From Archaeoglobales archaeon (lineage in GTDB: Archaea > Halobacteriota > Archaeoglobi > Archaeoglobales > Archaeoglobaceae), in the NCBI GenBank assembly GCA_003663025.1, contig QMZE01000002.1, positions 1 through 64,000 on the forward strand: a stretch of 64,000 nucleotides of DNA, written 5' to 3'. Position 1 is the stretch's first letter. The number at the start of each line of letters is the position of its first letter. Positions 18,500-28,252 of this stretch are shown piece after piece. The notes beneath the pieces were generated by a model, which had not been told where the DNA came from, searched no databases, and was given only the letters and a program-made list of their open reading frames with translations. Made by a program: the position numbers and the translations under genes.

Positions 18500-20281
18500 T
18501 CAGATCGAATAGTGAGTTCGTGCTTTGAATTCGCTCACTCTAGCTGGAAGCCATCTATTGATCGGTCTATAGTATCCGACAATTCTACTCCACACTTCGA
18601 CACTTCCTCCGCATTCTGGACACCTCTCTAGATGAGCAGTGAAAGACCTCTTACACTTCGGACATACTGATATGACCGGAGTAAATGAAAAGTAGACAAG
18701 ATCAGTCTGATGTACAATTCTATACGTCAACTTCTTTAATGCTTCTACATCGGCAAGTGAGTTAAGAAATATGTGTAAGATTACTCCTCCCGTGAAGAAC
18801 TTCTGTACCTCGCTTTCATACTTAATCCTCTCTATTAGACTGAGATCTGCCGAATACGGAATTATAGAGTTTGAGTACAGCGGATAGTTATTATAGTATG
18901 GAATATAGTGCCTAAATAACGGATACTTTTCCTCGTCTAATTTTGCGAATCTATATGCCGTCGATTCTGCCGGAACCTCTTCAAGATTATATTTGTATCC
19001 GTCAGCTTTAGAGAACTCCTTAAGTCTTTCGTTTATGAATATAAGAATCCTTTTCATTATCTCTATCGCATCCCTTATATCCCTATCCTTACACTCAGTC
19101 CAGACGTCTAAATTATTCATCAATATACTCGCCGCCTCCGGAAGACCGACTACTCCGATCGTATTAAAGTGATTGGACAGTCCGCACTCTAAATAGTTCT
19201 GAGTGAGGATCATCATAGAGCCATTCCTCATAATTTCTTCGTATCTCTTTCTCAGTTTCATTAAAATCGACCTTGCCAATTCTAATTTCTGGTCGAGGAC
19301 TTCAAAGAATTTGTCTTCATCATTAGAGATCATTCCAATCCTCGGAAGATTTATCGTGACGCAATTTATCGATCCTATATTATCGGGAATTGACCAGATT
19401 CCCCTTACAGTCCTATTCAATAGAAGTCTACAGCACATAGAGAAGACCTCTTCGGCATTGTATTTTACCCCGTTGAAGATGTATATAGATCCTCTTCTAC
19501 TGATCAGTTCGAATATTCTATATGTCAAGTCGTCCCATCTCCTCTCATTCCAATCGAATTTCTTTGTTATTGGAATTGTAAGTATCGGGAATGTGAATGG
19601 CCTAGACAGTCCGTCTCCTTCCATGAACACATCAATGAATGCTTTATTTAAGATTATGCACTCGTCCATGAAGTCAGAAAGTTGATCGTCTAATTCTCGT
19701 CCCGCTATAATAGCAGGTTTCTGATTGAAGTATTCTATCTGATCCATCACTAGAGTTATATTCGTAAACGGTGATTGGAAGTCTCTTCGATACGGATAAT
19801 TTAAGTCGAATACAAGGGTCTCTATCTCTTTTCTGACACGATTAAAATCGAGTTTGTCTTTATTGACGAATGGAGCGAGATAGAGATCTACTCCTGTGAC
19901 TGCCTGAGCACCGGTCCACTCTTGGCATAGGATTAGAAAGAAGTGTACTAGATGTGCTACTGCCGTTGAGAGATACTTTGCCGGCTTAGCAGAGGGTACT
20001 GTACCTACGATCCCTTTCTTCAGAATAAGTCCATAGTCCCATCCCGTACAATACGGATTCCATAAAGACTGTGGAAGTTTATGAATGTGGAGATCTCCCT
20101 CTAGATGTGCCTTTACTTCATGAGCATCGAAATACTCGAGGAGTTGTCTCCTTGTCACGACTTCATTTTTGAAGACATAGTCGACGAATGCAGAATATGA
20201 TCTCGGAACATTTGCATTCTCTTTTATCCACTCGCTCGATAGATTTGAATACGTCTCTTCATATTCTCTAATGCTCTTCAT
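18500..20281 (-). CDS. nrdD: anaerobic ribonucleoside-triphosphate reductase
   Basis: DLHIHKLPQSLWNPYCTGWD, DLNYPYRRDFQSPFTN, CPKC/CPEC site, C-terminal RIVGYYRPINRW. Confidence 0.9.
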   Translation of the reverse strand: MKSIREYEETYSNLSSEWIKENANVPRSYSAFVDYVFKNEVVTRRQLLEYFDAHEVKAHLEGDLHIHKLPQSLWNPYCTGWDYGLILKKGIVGTVPSAKPAKYLSTAVAHLVHFFLILCQEWTGAQAVTGVDLYLAPFVNKDKLDFNRVRKEIETLVFDLNYPYRRDFQSPFTNITLVMDQIEYFNQKPAIIAGRELDDQLSDFMDECIILNKAFIDVFMEGDGLSRPFTFPILTIPITKKFDWNERRWDDLTYRIFELISRRGSIYIFNGVKYNAEEVFSMCCRLLLNRTVRGIWSIPDNIGSINCVTINLPRIGMISNDEDKFFEVLDQKLELARSILMKLRKRYEEIMRNGSMMILTQNYLECGLSNHFNTIGVVGLPEAASILMNNLDVWTECKDRDIRDAIEIMKRILIFINERLKEFSKADGYKYNLEEVPAESTAYRFAKLDEEKYPLFRHYIPYYNNYPLYSNSIIPYSADLSLIERIKYESEVQKFFTGGVILHIFLNSLADVEALKKLTYRIVHQTDLVYFSFTPVISVCPKCKRSFTAHLERCPECGGSVEVWSRIVGYYRPINRWLPARVSEFKARTHYSI

Positions 20282-20352
20282 CAGAAGAATTGTTATCTAG
20301 GTGATTAAAAAGAGATTGAGAAACTTTACATTCCGAAAAATAAGAGATCTCT

Positions 20353-20775
20353 CTATTCAGTCTCTTTCACATAGAATTCGTATAGATTCGTTCCATGCTT
20401 TCTATCGTATGCTTTAAGGACAGCTTCACGTATTGTTTCAAGTACTCCGGCTTCATCGACAAGTTCATAAGCAACTTCGACAACTCCTCCGACCGGTTCA
20501 CCCTCTTCCCACGTCTCTAATCCTTCGTCAACGGCCTCTAAAATTTCGTCCCAGCTCTCTTTTAATGTGTCGAGAACTCTCTCGTCTTCAAGTTTATAGT
20601 ATCTCAAGATATTCGTTATACATCTCGTATCAAATCGACGATTGGGCTTATCTTTTCCCCTCACTAACGGCTTCAATATACAGTACTCAATAACTTCCAT
20701 CAATATTCCATCGGCATCTGTTACTACACTTTCAACTAGATCTCTCAATGCCTCTTCACTAAGACGTTTCGGCAT
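20353..20775 (-). CDS. small helical two-Cys protein
   Basis: VIEYCILKPL...DTRCITNIL. Confidence 0.6.
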   Translation of the reverse strand: MPKRLSEEALRDLVESVVTDADGILMEVIEYCILKPLVRGKDKPNRRFDTRCITNILRYYKLEDERVLDTLKESWDEILEAVDEGLETWEEGEPVGGVVEVAYELVDEAGVLETIREAVLKAYDRKHGTNLYEFYVKETE

Positions 20776-20820
20776 ATTTACTCACCCTCTTTTATAATTC
20801 TTAGAGTTGATTATTTAATC

Positions 20821-21204
20821 TTATACAAGTACTGACTTTTTCCTGGGGAGTCTTCTATACGCTGGTGGCCATCCTTTAATCCTTCTCATCCTTATCACTT
20901 CTCTCGGGACAATTCCATGTTCCCATGCCGATATAATAATCTCTCCAAGAACCCTCATTTTATCTTCATCTCTAGTGAGTCTCTTTCCGTCTTCATAGGC
21001 ATCAAAGAATCTATGACGTCCTCTATAGTATCCCATTCGCCTCCAATAACTTTCCCAAAATACTCTTCTCGCTTCTTTATATAGTTCGGGATCTTCTTTA
21101 GCTTTGACGAAAAACTCTTCTATCTCCCAGCATCTAGAATGAGGATATTTCTTCTTTATAGCATCAGGATTAAATGGAAGGTCTTCTCGGCATATTATTA
21201 TCAT
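20821..21204 (-). CDS. hypothetical protein
   Basis: ORF 127 aa. Confidence 0.6.
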   Translation of the reverse strand: MIIICREDLPFNPDAIKKKYPHSRCWEIEEFFVKAKEDPELYKEARRVFWESYWRRMGYYRGRHRFFDAYEDGKRLTRDEDKMRVLGEIIISAWEHGIVPREVIRMRRIKGWPPAYRRLPRKKSVLV

Positions 21205-21250
21205 GCTCTCACTTCAATTCAAGATATATAGACCTTAAATTATTAATAAC

Positions 21251-21583
21251 TTGATGAAAAAGAAGTCAAAGAAAAGACGATCATATAAGAAGGGGGCGAG
21301 ATTTGAGAGAGAAGTGAAGAGAAAACTTGAGTCTATAGGATTGATCGTCTTTAGACTTGCGAGATCAAAACCATTCGACTTAATAGGATTTGATCTAGAG
21401 CGCGGAAAAATCTATTTGATCGAGTGTAAGATTCGAGGTAATCCTAGCGGCATTCAACTATATCAGCAATCTAAGATTGTGTCGAAATTGAGACCTAAAT
21501 TCAACATTGAATACATCATCATAACAAAGCGAAATCTTGAGAATTTTATTGGCATTTTTAGAAAACATTTTATAGATCATTGA
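21251..21583 (+). CDS. Hjc-like Holliday-junction resolvase / PD-(D/E)XK nuclease
   Basis: KKGARFEREVKRKLESIGLIVFRLARSKPFDLIGFDLERGKIYLIECKIRG. Confidence 0.75.
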   Translation: MMKKKSKKRRSYKKGARFEREVKRKLESIGLIVFRLARSKPFDLIGFDLERGKIYLIECKIRGNPSGIQLYQQSKIVSKLRPKFNIEYIIITKRNLENFIGIFRKHFIDH

Positions 21584-21593
21584 AGAAATTTAA

Positions 21594-21839
21594 TTGATGA
21601 GCATAGTAATGGAGAAATTAAAATACACTGATATATGTGTGCTCATGATTGTCGCAAGTAGAAATCCTTGTCCGTTTTCCGAGGTCATCGAAAAAGTCCC
21701 GATTACTACGGCATGGAGATCTCTAAAGAGACTTATTGCAAGAGGATTTGTAAAGAAAGTCGGGAGAGGATATTACGTCCTTACGATTCGAGGGAAAGAA
21801 TATCTAGATTCACTTTATCCTCCTCAAAGCTCTCCTTAA
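21594..21839 (+). CDS. small winged-helix DNA-binding protein
   Basis: WRSLKRLIARGFVKKVGRGYYVLTIRGKEYL. Confidence 0.6.
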   Translation: MMSIVMEKLKYTDICVLMIVASRNPCPFSEVIEKVPITTAWRSLKRLIARGFVKKVGRGYYVLTIRGKEYLDSLYPPQSSP

Positions 21840-22070
21840 TCTATACAGTACTTTTCTCGGGACTTTGAACTTTCTATACGAGAGAGTTAATCGACCTTTC
21901 GGATCAATCTCGAGAATCTCACTCAATTCGACATTATCAAGATATTCGGCGAGATATGTAATTATCGTCAAGAGCTTCTTATAGTGATAGCGGCATAGCT
22001 TCGCCTTTTTATCATCTATATATACAGTCATTTCAGGTTTACGTCGACAGTATCTCACATCGCATTTCAT
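21810..22070 (-). CDS. small zinc-finger-like protein
   Basis: MKCDVRYCRRK...KLCRYHYKKLL. Confidence 0.55.
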   Translation of the reverse strand: MKCDVRYCRRKPEMTVYIDDKKAKLCRYHYKKLLTIITYLAEYLDNVELSEILEIDPKGRLTLSYRKFKVPRKVLYRLRRALRRIK

Positions 22071-22138
22071 TCAGATCATTCTAATCTATTTCATGAAAGA
22101 TTTATTTCTTTCTTCAGTTATTATTCTACAGTGAGAGA

Positions 22139-22702
22139 ATGGGTAAGTGTAAATCTCCTCGAATGGGACTCGCTAAAGCGTTGAGGGCGAAGTTGATATT
22201 CGGACAGACTCTCCCCGAGAATCTTCTAGTCAAACTCACGCTAATGATCAGAGTAAATGATCCTATTTGGCGGTTAGTCGAAGATAAAGTGAGAGAGAGG
22301 CTGAAAAAAGAGAGGCGAAATGATTTCAATAGGTATTTTGTCAGAGAAGTCTTGAAAGAAATTCTCACCGAGTACTCTGTCTCATATTTCAGGTACGGTC
22401 AATTTATGATGGAGGCGAGTGAGGATATAAAGCAGTCTATAAAGACGATCAATCAGAATATAGAAGTACAGACTAAACTACTTGAGAGACAATCACAATT
22501 AGTCGAACAGCAGATTAAAGCTTTTGAGACGATTGTAGATGTTCTTGAGTTAATGTCATCGCGATCTCAATCTCAATCTACTCCTCGAGTAGTTGGAGGA
22601 TTGAGTTCTGAGACGAGGACAGAAGAGACATCTCTTCCATCATTCGCTATAGACAATCCGTGGCTTGAGACATTAAAGCAGTTGAAGAGGTTGAAACGTT
22701 GA
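22139..22702 (+). CDS. hypothetical, C-terminal coiled coil
   Basis: ORF 187 aa. Confidence 0.6.
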   Translation: MGKCKSPRMGLAKALRAKLIFGQTLPENLLVKLTLMIRVNDPIWRLVEDKVRERLKKERRNDFNRYFVREVLKEILTEYSVSYFRYGQFMMEASEDIKQSIKTINQNIEVQTKLLERQSQLVEQQIKAFETIVDVLELMSSRSQSQSTPRVVGGLSSETRTEETSLPSFAIDNPWLETLKQLKRLKR

Positions 22703-23019
22703 TTGAGCCTATACTACTGACACAGGCCGGTACTGGATTTATTCTCGGAATGCCTATTGGATATCTACTCAGAAAAGTCTCTTCAGTTATTACGAGTGTT
22801 GTCTGGATCTATATAGGCTCTCTCTTTCTACTCGCATCTCTGGGATTTATCTATATAAACGTCCCTGCTCTCTCTAAAGCTATTGAGAACTTCTTTATCC
22901 AGGCATTTAGTTTTATAATCTCGAATTATGGAATAGGATTTACAGCAGGACTTGTACTAGGATTTCTTGCTCCAAGACACGCACAAAAAAGGGAATATAA
23001 ATACGTCATCGAGGAGTAA
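22699..23019 (+). CDS. Small membrane protein with C-terminal REYKYVIEE motif
   Basis: Hydrophobic segments, C-terminal KREYKYVIEE. Confidence 0.65.
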   Translation: MIEPILLTQAGTGFILGMPIGYLLRKVSSVITSVVWIYIGSLFLLASLGFIYINVPALSKAIENFFIQAFSFIISNYGIGFTAGLVLGFLAPRHAQKREYKYVIEE

Positions 23020-23434
23020 AAAGAAAATCAATTTTCCCCGTATTATGGATTCTGATCTTCCATTGCGGGTGTAAGGCGTAGTGAGTATAGATTACATATT
23101 CCGGATTGTCTTCTTGATCGCTGTTGCTCTTCTGTTCTATGAGTTGGGAAATTAGATGTCTAACGTCCATGACTACTGCGAAGTAATCTACTCTTTTGTA
23201 TGGAAGTTCCTTATATTCGTTCGGGATAGGATAACAGAAGAAATATCCGCATCTTCCGCACTTGAAGACAATCCATGGAATTCTCTTCCTCTTTCTAACT
23301 TTAACAGAAAGCTCATGTCCACATTCAGGACACCTCTGGAATAATAATCGCCTTCGCTCTTTATACCTTCTATAACTTCGATATAGTTGAGCCCTCCTTG
23401 CCTTTTTACTCTCCTTACGAGGCATATCTATCAC
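23006..23434 (-). CDS. zinc-ribbon protein
   Basis: RCPECGHELS...FKCGRCGYFFCYP. Confidence 0.65.
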   Translation of the reverse strand: MIDMPRKESKKARRAQLYRSYRRYKERRRLLFQRCPECGHELSVKVRKRKRIPWIVFKCGRCGYFFCYPIPNEYKELPYKRVDYFAVVMDVRHLISQLIEQKSNSDQEDNPEYVIYTHYALHPQWKIRIHNTGKIDFLFTPR

Positions 23435-23456
23435 TTATTATATGCGTTCGGATTTA

Positions 23457-24410
23457 TTAACTTTTCTCGTACCTGGAGAGAATCTCATATATACCCTCCT
23501 CCTCTGTGATTACATCAGACTTCAAAGAGACGATTCCATGATCAGTAAGTCTATACCTTATACACCGCCGAGGAATGAATAGATGTTTCTCTAGTATAGC
23601 ATATCCAGTTGAGCCGGGTCCTTGAATCATTCTAATAATTAGCTTTGCCATGAACGATAATTTCGTACCTCCTGATATTCTAATCGGCTGTTCTAGAGTG
23701 GCGAGATCTACGAGTTCTACAGGTTCATTTCTCTTTATCAAGTCCATGATCTCTCTAAGTTTAAATTTCTTTCCGGCTTCAGATCCAGGCCATGCTGTCA
23801 TCAAACTAACGCAATTGTATGCCTCTGCTAATCTGTGCATCTTAATTCCCATGACAGCTCCGAATCCTCCAAGTTCTCTCGCCGTCATAGCAAGCCTCTC
23901 ATGACTAGCTGCCATTAGATCGGGAACGTATAGTGCTGATATAGAATCTATTATGAATGCCCCAACATTCAAATTCCTCTCTCTGATGAGATCCCATAAC
24001 TCTATACATTTCTTCGCCTCAGTCCTACTTGTGACTCTCCAGACGTGAAGAGGTTTAATCTTCTTTATCGTCTTTATCACTTCGTCCGGATTATCTAATT
24101 CGCTTATTCGCCTACTCAGAATTCTCTTTACCCTATCTCCACTCCATCCTCCTTCAGTGTCCATCACAAAGACATGTCTTCCCTTTATGATCTGCTCTAC
24201 TGCGAAGTGTATTAGGAATGTCGTCTTTCCAACTCCCGGAAGTCCATAGACTATATTAAGTGCACCTTGAAGAAAACCTCCCTCTAATCCAGCATCGAAT
24301 CCCTCTATTCCCGTCGATACTCTAGGGTAGTTCTTTATCTCACCCGACGATGAAAGCATCTTCTCAAGTTCCGACAGTAATTTCTCTTTCCTACTTTTCT
24401 TTTTCTTCAT
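23457..24410 (-). CDS. RadA/RadB-like RecA-superfamily ATPase
   Basis: ISTGIEGFDAGLEGGFLQGALNIVYGLPGVGKTTFLIHFA, GAFIIDSISALYVPDL. Confidence 0.85.
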   Translation of the reverse strand: MKKKKSRKEKLLSELEKMLSSSGEIKNYPRVSTGIEGFDAGLEGGFLQGALNIVYGLPGVGKTTFLIHFAVEQIIKGRHVFVMDTEGGWSGDRVKRILSRRISELDNPDEVIKTIKKIKPLHVWRVTSRTEAKKCIELWDLIRERNLNVGAFIIDSISALYVPDLMAASHERLAMTARELGGFGAVMGIKMHRLAEAYNCVSLMTAWPGSEAGKKFKLREIMDLIKRNEPVELVDLATLEQPIRISGGTKLSFMAKLIIRMIQGPGSTGYAILEKHLFIPRRCIRYRLTDHGIVSLKSDVITEEEGIYEILSRYEKS

Positions 24411-24424
24411 ACTATAGAAAAAAC

Positions 24425-25048
24425 TTAGATGTGAGATTTATTCGATATTAATTCTCTGACACGATCAGATAATGTAAAGTTGATTTGATTCTCTCTAAGT
24501 TTCTCAATTATCCTCTTTACTCCACGCTTTCTCGTATATACTGCCATCGTGTATATCGAGATAGAAGAGAGATCAAGTCCACTGTCTTTTGAGATTTTCT
24601 CTGAGAGTTTTGACAGGAAATAGTAGTCGGCAAGTACTCTAGTTCCCCACTCTTGTGCTCTATAGCAGGCGTGAATTGTGAACGATGTCTCTTCTCGGCA
24701 TAAGAGTACACTCAAATACATAAGACATTCGGGCTCTTTCTTATCGAGACATACCGGAAACACTATTTTTGAGGCCCTTCTGCCCGATTTTAGAGAGCTG
24801 ACAATTCTTGAGATCTTTATCCTGGGAAGATATCTCTTCAAGATTCTCTCTTGATATATCTTTTTCTCGGGTTTTTCTAGTTCGAATGTCTCTGATGTTC
24901 TAGTGATGACTAATAGATTATGAAATCCGACTGTAGTCTCTCCGTAATTATACGATCCCGTAGTCAATAAATATCGGCCGACTTCAAGATACGCGTCTTT
25001 TAAGGAGGTCGTGTGAAGTATTAGGAGATCTTCAAACTTAAAGATCAT
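24425..25048 (-). CDS. Divergent thymidylate-synthase-superfamily protein
   Basis: LKDAYLEVGRYLLTTG...TVGFHNLLVITR; PECLMYL...ACYRAQEWGTRVLADYYFLSKLSEKI...ISIYTMAVYTRKR aligns with ThyA PPCLQ...RSNDALKAAFMN...SYHVYERD. Confidence 0.55.
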   Translation of the reverse strand: MIFKFEDLLILHTTSLKDAYLEVGRYLLTTGSYNYGETTVGFHNLLVITRTSETFELEKPEKKIYQERILKRYLPRIKISRIVSSLKSGRRASKIVFPVCLDKKEPECLMYLSVLLCREETSFTIHACYRAQEWGTRVLADYYFLSKLSEKISKDSGLDLSSISIYTMAVYTRKRGVKRIIEKLRENQINFTLSDRVRELISNKSHI

Positions 25049-25700
25049 AAGACCTCAACCTATCCAGTATCCACTTCGGAATCTTTTCTTCTACACCACC
25101 TGCTTTAGTGAATCCCCAAAAGACCTCACGATTATGTCCGACTACAGGTTCTCTGTATATCGACACTTCAAATATGACGTTATCAAGTTCGCACTCTTTA
25201 ATGATTTCGTACATATACTGTAGCTCAGTCGGCAATCTTCTATAATCTTCATCCTCTTCTGAAGTTATCTCGAATCTGTCATCTATCTTTCCCTCGATCG
25301 TCAATTTTCTTACAGTTCCCGGACCCTTAGCCATCTCGATGATAATTTTATTTCCGGTCTTCATCACTAGACAGAGATATTCGTCATCTCCGTTCGTAGG
25401 TCTTACTCCCTGTTGTAATAGAATATTGTATCCGGCCGAGAGTAGTTCGAGTGTCTTCAATAATGCTTCGTCTCTATCTAGATTCGGAAAATGAGGAGGG
25501 ATGTAAGTGTAATCTTCTATGTCTAGGAATGTCCTTATCGAGAGTTTCTCATATTTCTTGTAGAAAGATAGTATTTTACTTACTGCCTTGTATGTCGGTT
25601 CATTTCTATATATCACGATGGCATCTGGAGTATTGAAACCGAGTATTTTGAGGATCATTAGGCGTTTGAACTTATCAACGATTTCCATTTTTCTCTCCAA
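25038..25700 (-). CDS. hypothetical protein
   Basis: ORF 220 aa overlapping the TS-like gene. Confidence 0.65.
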   Translation of the reverse strand: MERKMEIVDKFKRLMILKILGFNTPDAIVIYRNEPTYKAVSKILSFYKKYEKLSIRTFLDIEDYTYIPPHFPNLDRDEALLKTLELLSAGYNILLQQGVRPTNGDDEYLCLVMKTGNKIIIEMAKGPGTVRKLTIEGKIDDRFEITSEEDEDYRRLPTELQYMYEIIKECELDNVIFEVSIYREPVVGHNREVFWGFTKAGGVEEKIPKWILDRLRSYDL

Positions 25701-25705
25701 GCTCT

Positions 25706-25987
25706 CTACTCACTTGTGATATTTATTTTAGAATCTGGGAAATCGGATAGATCTATCACGACCTGTTCTGGAAGCCCCTTCTCCTTGACTATCTTCTTGA
25801 ATCTGCCTCGAGGACGTATGATGATTCTAGTTGGAATCCTATAGATTAGTGAATAACATCTCGGACATCTACCTCCATAATAGAGGACAATTTTCTCTAT
25901 GATCAAGTCCATCGGATTGAAGATTGAGTCTCCTCGATTATAGTAGAGCATGAACCCGCACATTTTACACCTTACTATTAGCGCCAC
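25706..25987 (-). CDS. small zinc-ribbon protein
   Basis: RCKMCGF...GGRCPRCYSLIYRIP. Confidence 0.6.
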   Translation of the reverse strand: MALIVRCKMCGFMLYYNRGDSIFNPMDLIIEKIVLYYGGRCPRCYSLIYRIPTRIIIRPRGRFKKIVKEKGLPEQVVIDLSDFPDSKINITSE

Positions 25988-26060
25988 ATTTTAATAGAAT
26001 AAAAAGACGAAAATAAAATGTACTAATATATATCGCATTGAAGAGATTAATTCTGAGATC

Positions 26061-26789
26061 ATGAGAGTATTTGCGAATATGAGAGAAGCTGCGAATGAAA
26101 TAGCAAGAGAGATAGCGACAAGAGGAGTAAGAGTATTTGTTCCGTCAGTTCAACATGTGAAGTTAGAAGAGAGAGAAGAAAACGTGACAAAAGAACTCCT
26201 GTGCTATTCTTACAAGATTATAGACACGTCTGATTGGAGAGAGATGGTCAAGTGGTTCAGAGAGACATTTCCGAAGACATTAGCATCAGAAGAATTTATC
26301 GAGGAGTGGTTCAAAGAGAGGATATCAGGTCCAAAAAATCCTGAACTCTCTCTACTTAAATATAATCGTGAATATTGGGAGAAATACGGACTTGAAGATG
26401 ATGGAAGATTTTCATACACGTATTCAGAGAGGATGGTATATCTTCCACTTTTAATCGACGAATTGAAGAGAAATCCGAGATCAAGACAAGTAGTACTGAC
26501 TATCTTTGAGACTTCTAGAGACTTGACAAATATCGGAAAGAGAAGAATTCCGTGTTCTCTTCTCTATCAACTGATTGTCCGTCCATCATTAGAGGGAGAT
26601 GAACTCTGGCTAGTCTATGTTCAGAGATCTTGTGATTTCATAAAATTCTGGCCTATAGACGTCTCTTGTGCCGCACTACTTAAACAGTATGTCGCAAATT
26701 TACTCGGAATTAAAGAAGGCCCGCTAGTCCACTTTGTTACTTCACTCCATGCGTTTATAGGAGATATTCCGAAAGAAAGAAGGTGGTAA
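26061..26789 (+). CDS. Thymidylate-synthase-like, candidate deoxycytidylate (hydroxy)methylase
   Basis: GRFSYTYSERM, RSRQVVLTIFE, RIPCSLLYQ, QRSCDFIKFWPIDVSCAALL, SLHAFIGD; Asp in place of ThyA Asn. Confidence 0.75.
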   Translation: MRVFANMREAANEIAREIATRGVRVFVPSVQHVKLEEREENVTKELLCYSYKIIDTSDWREMVKWFRETFPKTLASEEFIEEWFKERISGPKNPELSLLKYNREYWEKYGLEDDGRFSYTYSERMVYLPLLIDELKRNPRSRQVVLTIFETSRDLTNIGKRRIPCSLLYQLIVRPSLEGDELWLVYVQRSCDFIKFWPIDVSCAALLKQYVANLLGIKEGPLVHFVTSLHAFIGDIPKERRW

Positions 26790-26803
26790 TATCACAACAA
26801 ATT

Positions 26804-27286
26804 TTATATCGTACACGACCACTCGAGTTCTTTTTCTAGATCCCACATGACTGCTATAGCTCTATCACGATCGTACTCTATCGCATTGTACATGTCTTCC
26901 CATTTGATCTTTACTATCTTCACCTCTAGAGGGAGTTCGAAGAAAAGTCTGATTTTATCGATCCTCTCACAGAAAAACCTGGCAATTTGATCACTTTTCC
27001 TCTTAGCAGCCCTGAGATACTTTAACTTCTTTCTTGCCTCTTCTCTCTCTTCTGGAGTCATGCGTTTATGAGCCAGAGCATCTTTGATCTCCTCTATTTC
27101 GACATCCAGATAATAATCTTCAATTCCTGCTTTCACGATTTCTATACATCGTTCTGGATTATTTTTGAGATATTTGAGTATCTCTTCAGGAGTCGCCTTA
27201 ATGAGAGCATAAGCTGAAGCGGCAAGAAGTTCCCTCAAGACATCTTCTTTAGGTGTCAATTTAGTCTTTTCCATTTTATCACTCAA
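26804..27286 (-). CDS. small helical Cys-pair protein (paralogue of 32792-33235)
   Basis: YLKNNPERCIEIVKAGIEDY...IARFFCERIDKIR. Confidence 0.7.
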   Translation of the reverse strand: MSDKMEKTKLTPKEDVLRELLAASAYALIKATPEEILKYLKNNPERCIEIVKAGIEDYYLDVEIEEIKDALAHKRMTPEEREEARKKLKYLRAAKRKSDQIARFFCERIDKIRLFFELPLEVKIVKIKWEDMYNAIEYDRDRAIAVMWDLEKELEWSCTI

Positions 27287-27366
27287 GTAAAAGAACTATC
27301 TTTTCGCTTATATCTCTAGATAGATATTTCATACGTCCAAAGGAGACATTTCAAAAAGTAGTGAAT

Positions 27367-27735
27367 TTAGATTAGAGGTCTTATTTCCTTCGCCAGTTCT
27401 CTGACGAGTTCGGGATAATCCTCTTCAAGTGCCGATTGGAAGACCTGCCACTCATAGTCTTCTGTTGCTAGTTCTACAGCTTTTATGAATTTTTCCAAAT
27501 TTCTTGTCTTCTTACATATAAATTCAGCTACTGTATCCTTTATATCTTCAGGTTCGTCTTTAAGGGCCTCATATACAAGTCTGATACATGTACTCGGAAA
27601 TAGTAGAAGATATGATGCCGCAAGTTCTGCCAGATGTTCCGCAAATACTGGAGCGACATGATGAAGTAAATCCTCAGCCTTTTCACGAGCCTGTTTCGAT
27701 TTAGTTAGTCTCTTTTTTCTAGCCATAATTCTCAC
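27367..27735 (-). CDS. small helical two-Cys protein (paralogue of 27851-28204)
   Basis: LLLFPSTCIRLVYEAL...VAEFICKKTRNL. Confidence 0.7.
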   Translation of the reverse strand: MRIMARKKRLTKSKQAREKAEDLLHHVAPVFAEHLAELAASYLLLFPSTCIRLVYEALKDEPEDIKDTVAEFICKKTRNLEKFIKAVELATEDYEWQVFQSALEEDYPELVRELAKEIRPLI

Positions 27736-27850
27736 TCACTTAAAGTTGATCTCTATCATTAAAAGGTTTTATAGCTTATATTTCTAGAGTAGAATTTTAT
27801 ACGTCCATAGAAGGTATTCCGAAAGAAAAGTGACGAATTACTTTATAATT

Positions 27851-28204
27851 TCAGATTAGATGCCTTATTTTTCTCGCCAAATTTTCGACGAATTCTGTAG
27901 ACTCAAGCTCTAGTGCCCACTCAAAGTCTTTATATTCGTAGGAGGATAGTGCTGCAATTTCTATAGCTTCCATGAATTTCTTCAGATTTTTCGTGTTATA
28001 GCATATGTACTCGGCTACAGTATCCTTTATCTCTTCAGGCTCACCTTCAAGAGCCTCATATACAAGTTTAATACACCTGCTCGGGAATGCTAAAAGATAT
28101 GATATCGCAAGCTCTGTTAAATGTTCGGCGAATACTGGAGCGACGTCATGAAGTAAATCTTTTGCCTTAACATAGGCTCGTTTTGAATTAGATAATCTTT
28201 CCAT
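27851..28204 (-). CDS. small helical two-Cys protein
   Basis: LLAFPSRCIKLVYEAL...VAEYICYNTKNL. Confidence 0.7.
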   Translation of the reverse strand: MERLSNSKRAYVKAKDLLHDVAPVFAEHLTELAISYLLAFPSRCIKLVYEALEGEPEEIKDTVAEYICYNTKNLKKFMEAIEIAALSSYEYKDFEWALELESTEFVENLARKIRHLI

Positions 28205-28252
28205 TTTCTACACCTATTTTGATTTTTATATCTACCTTTTAATCCTAAGTAC

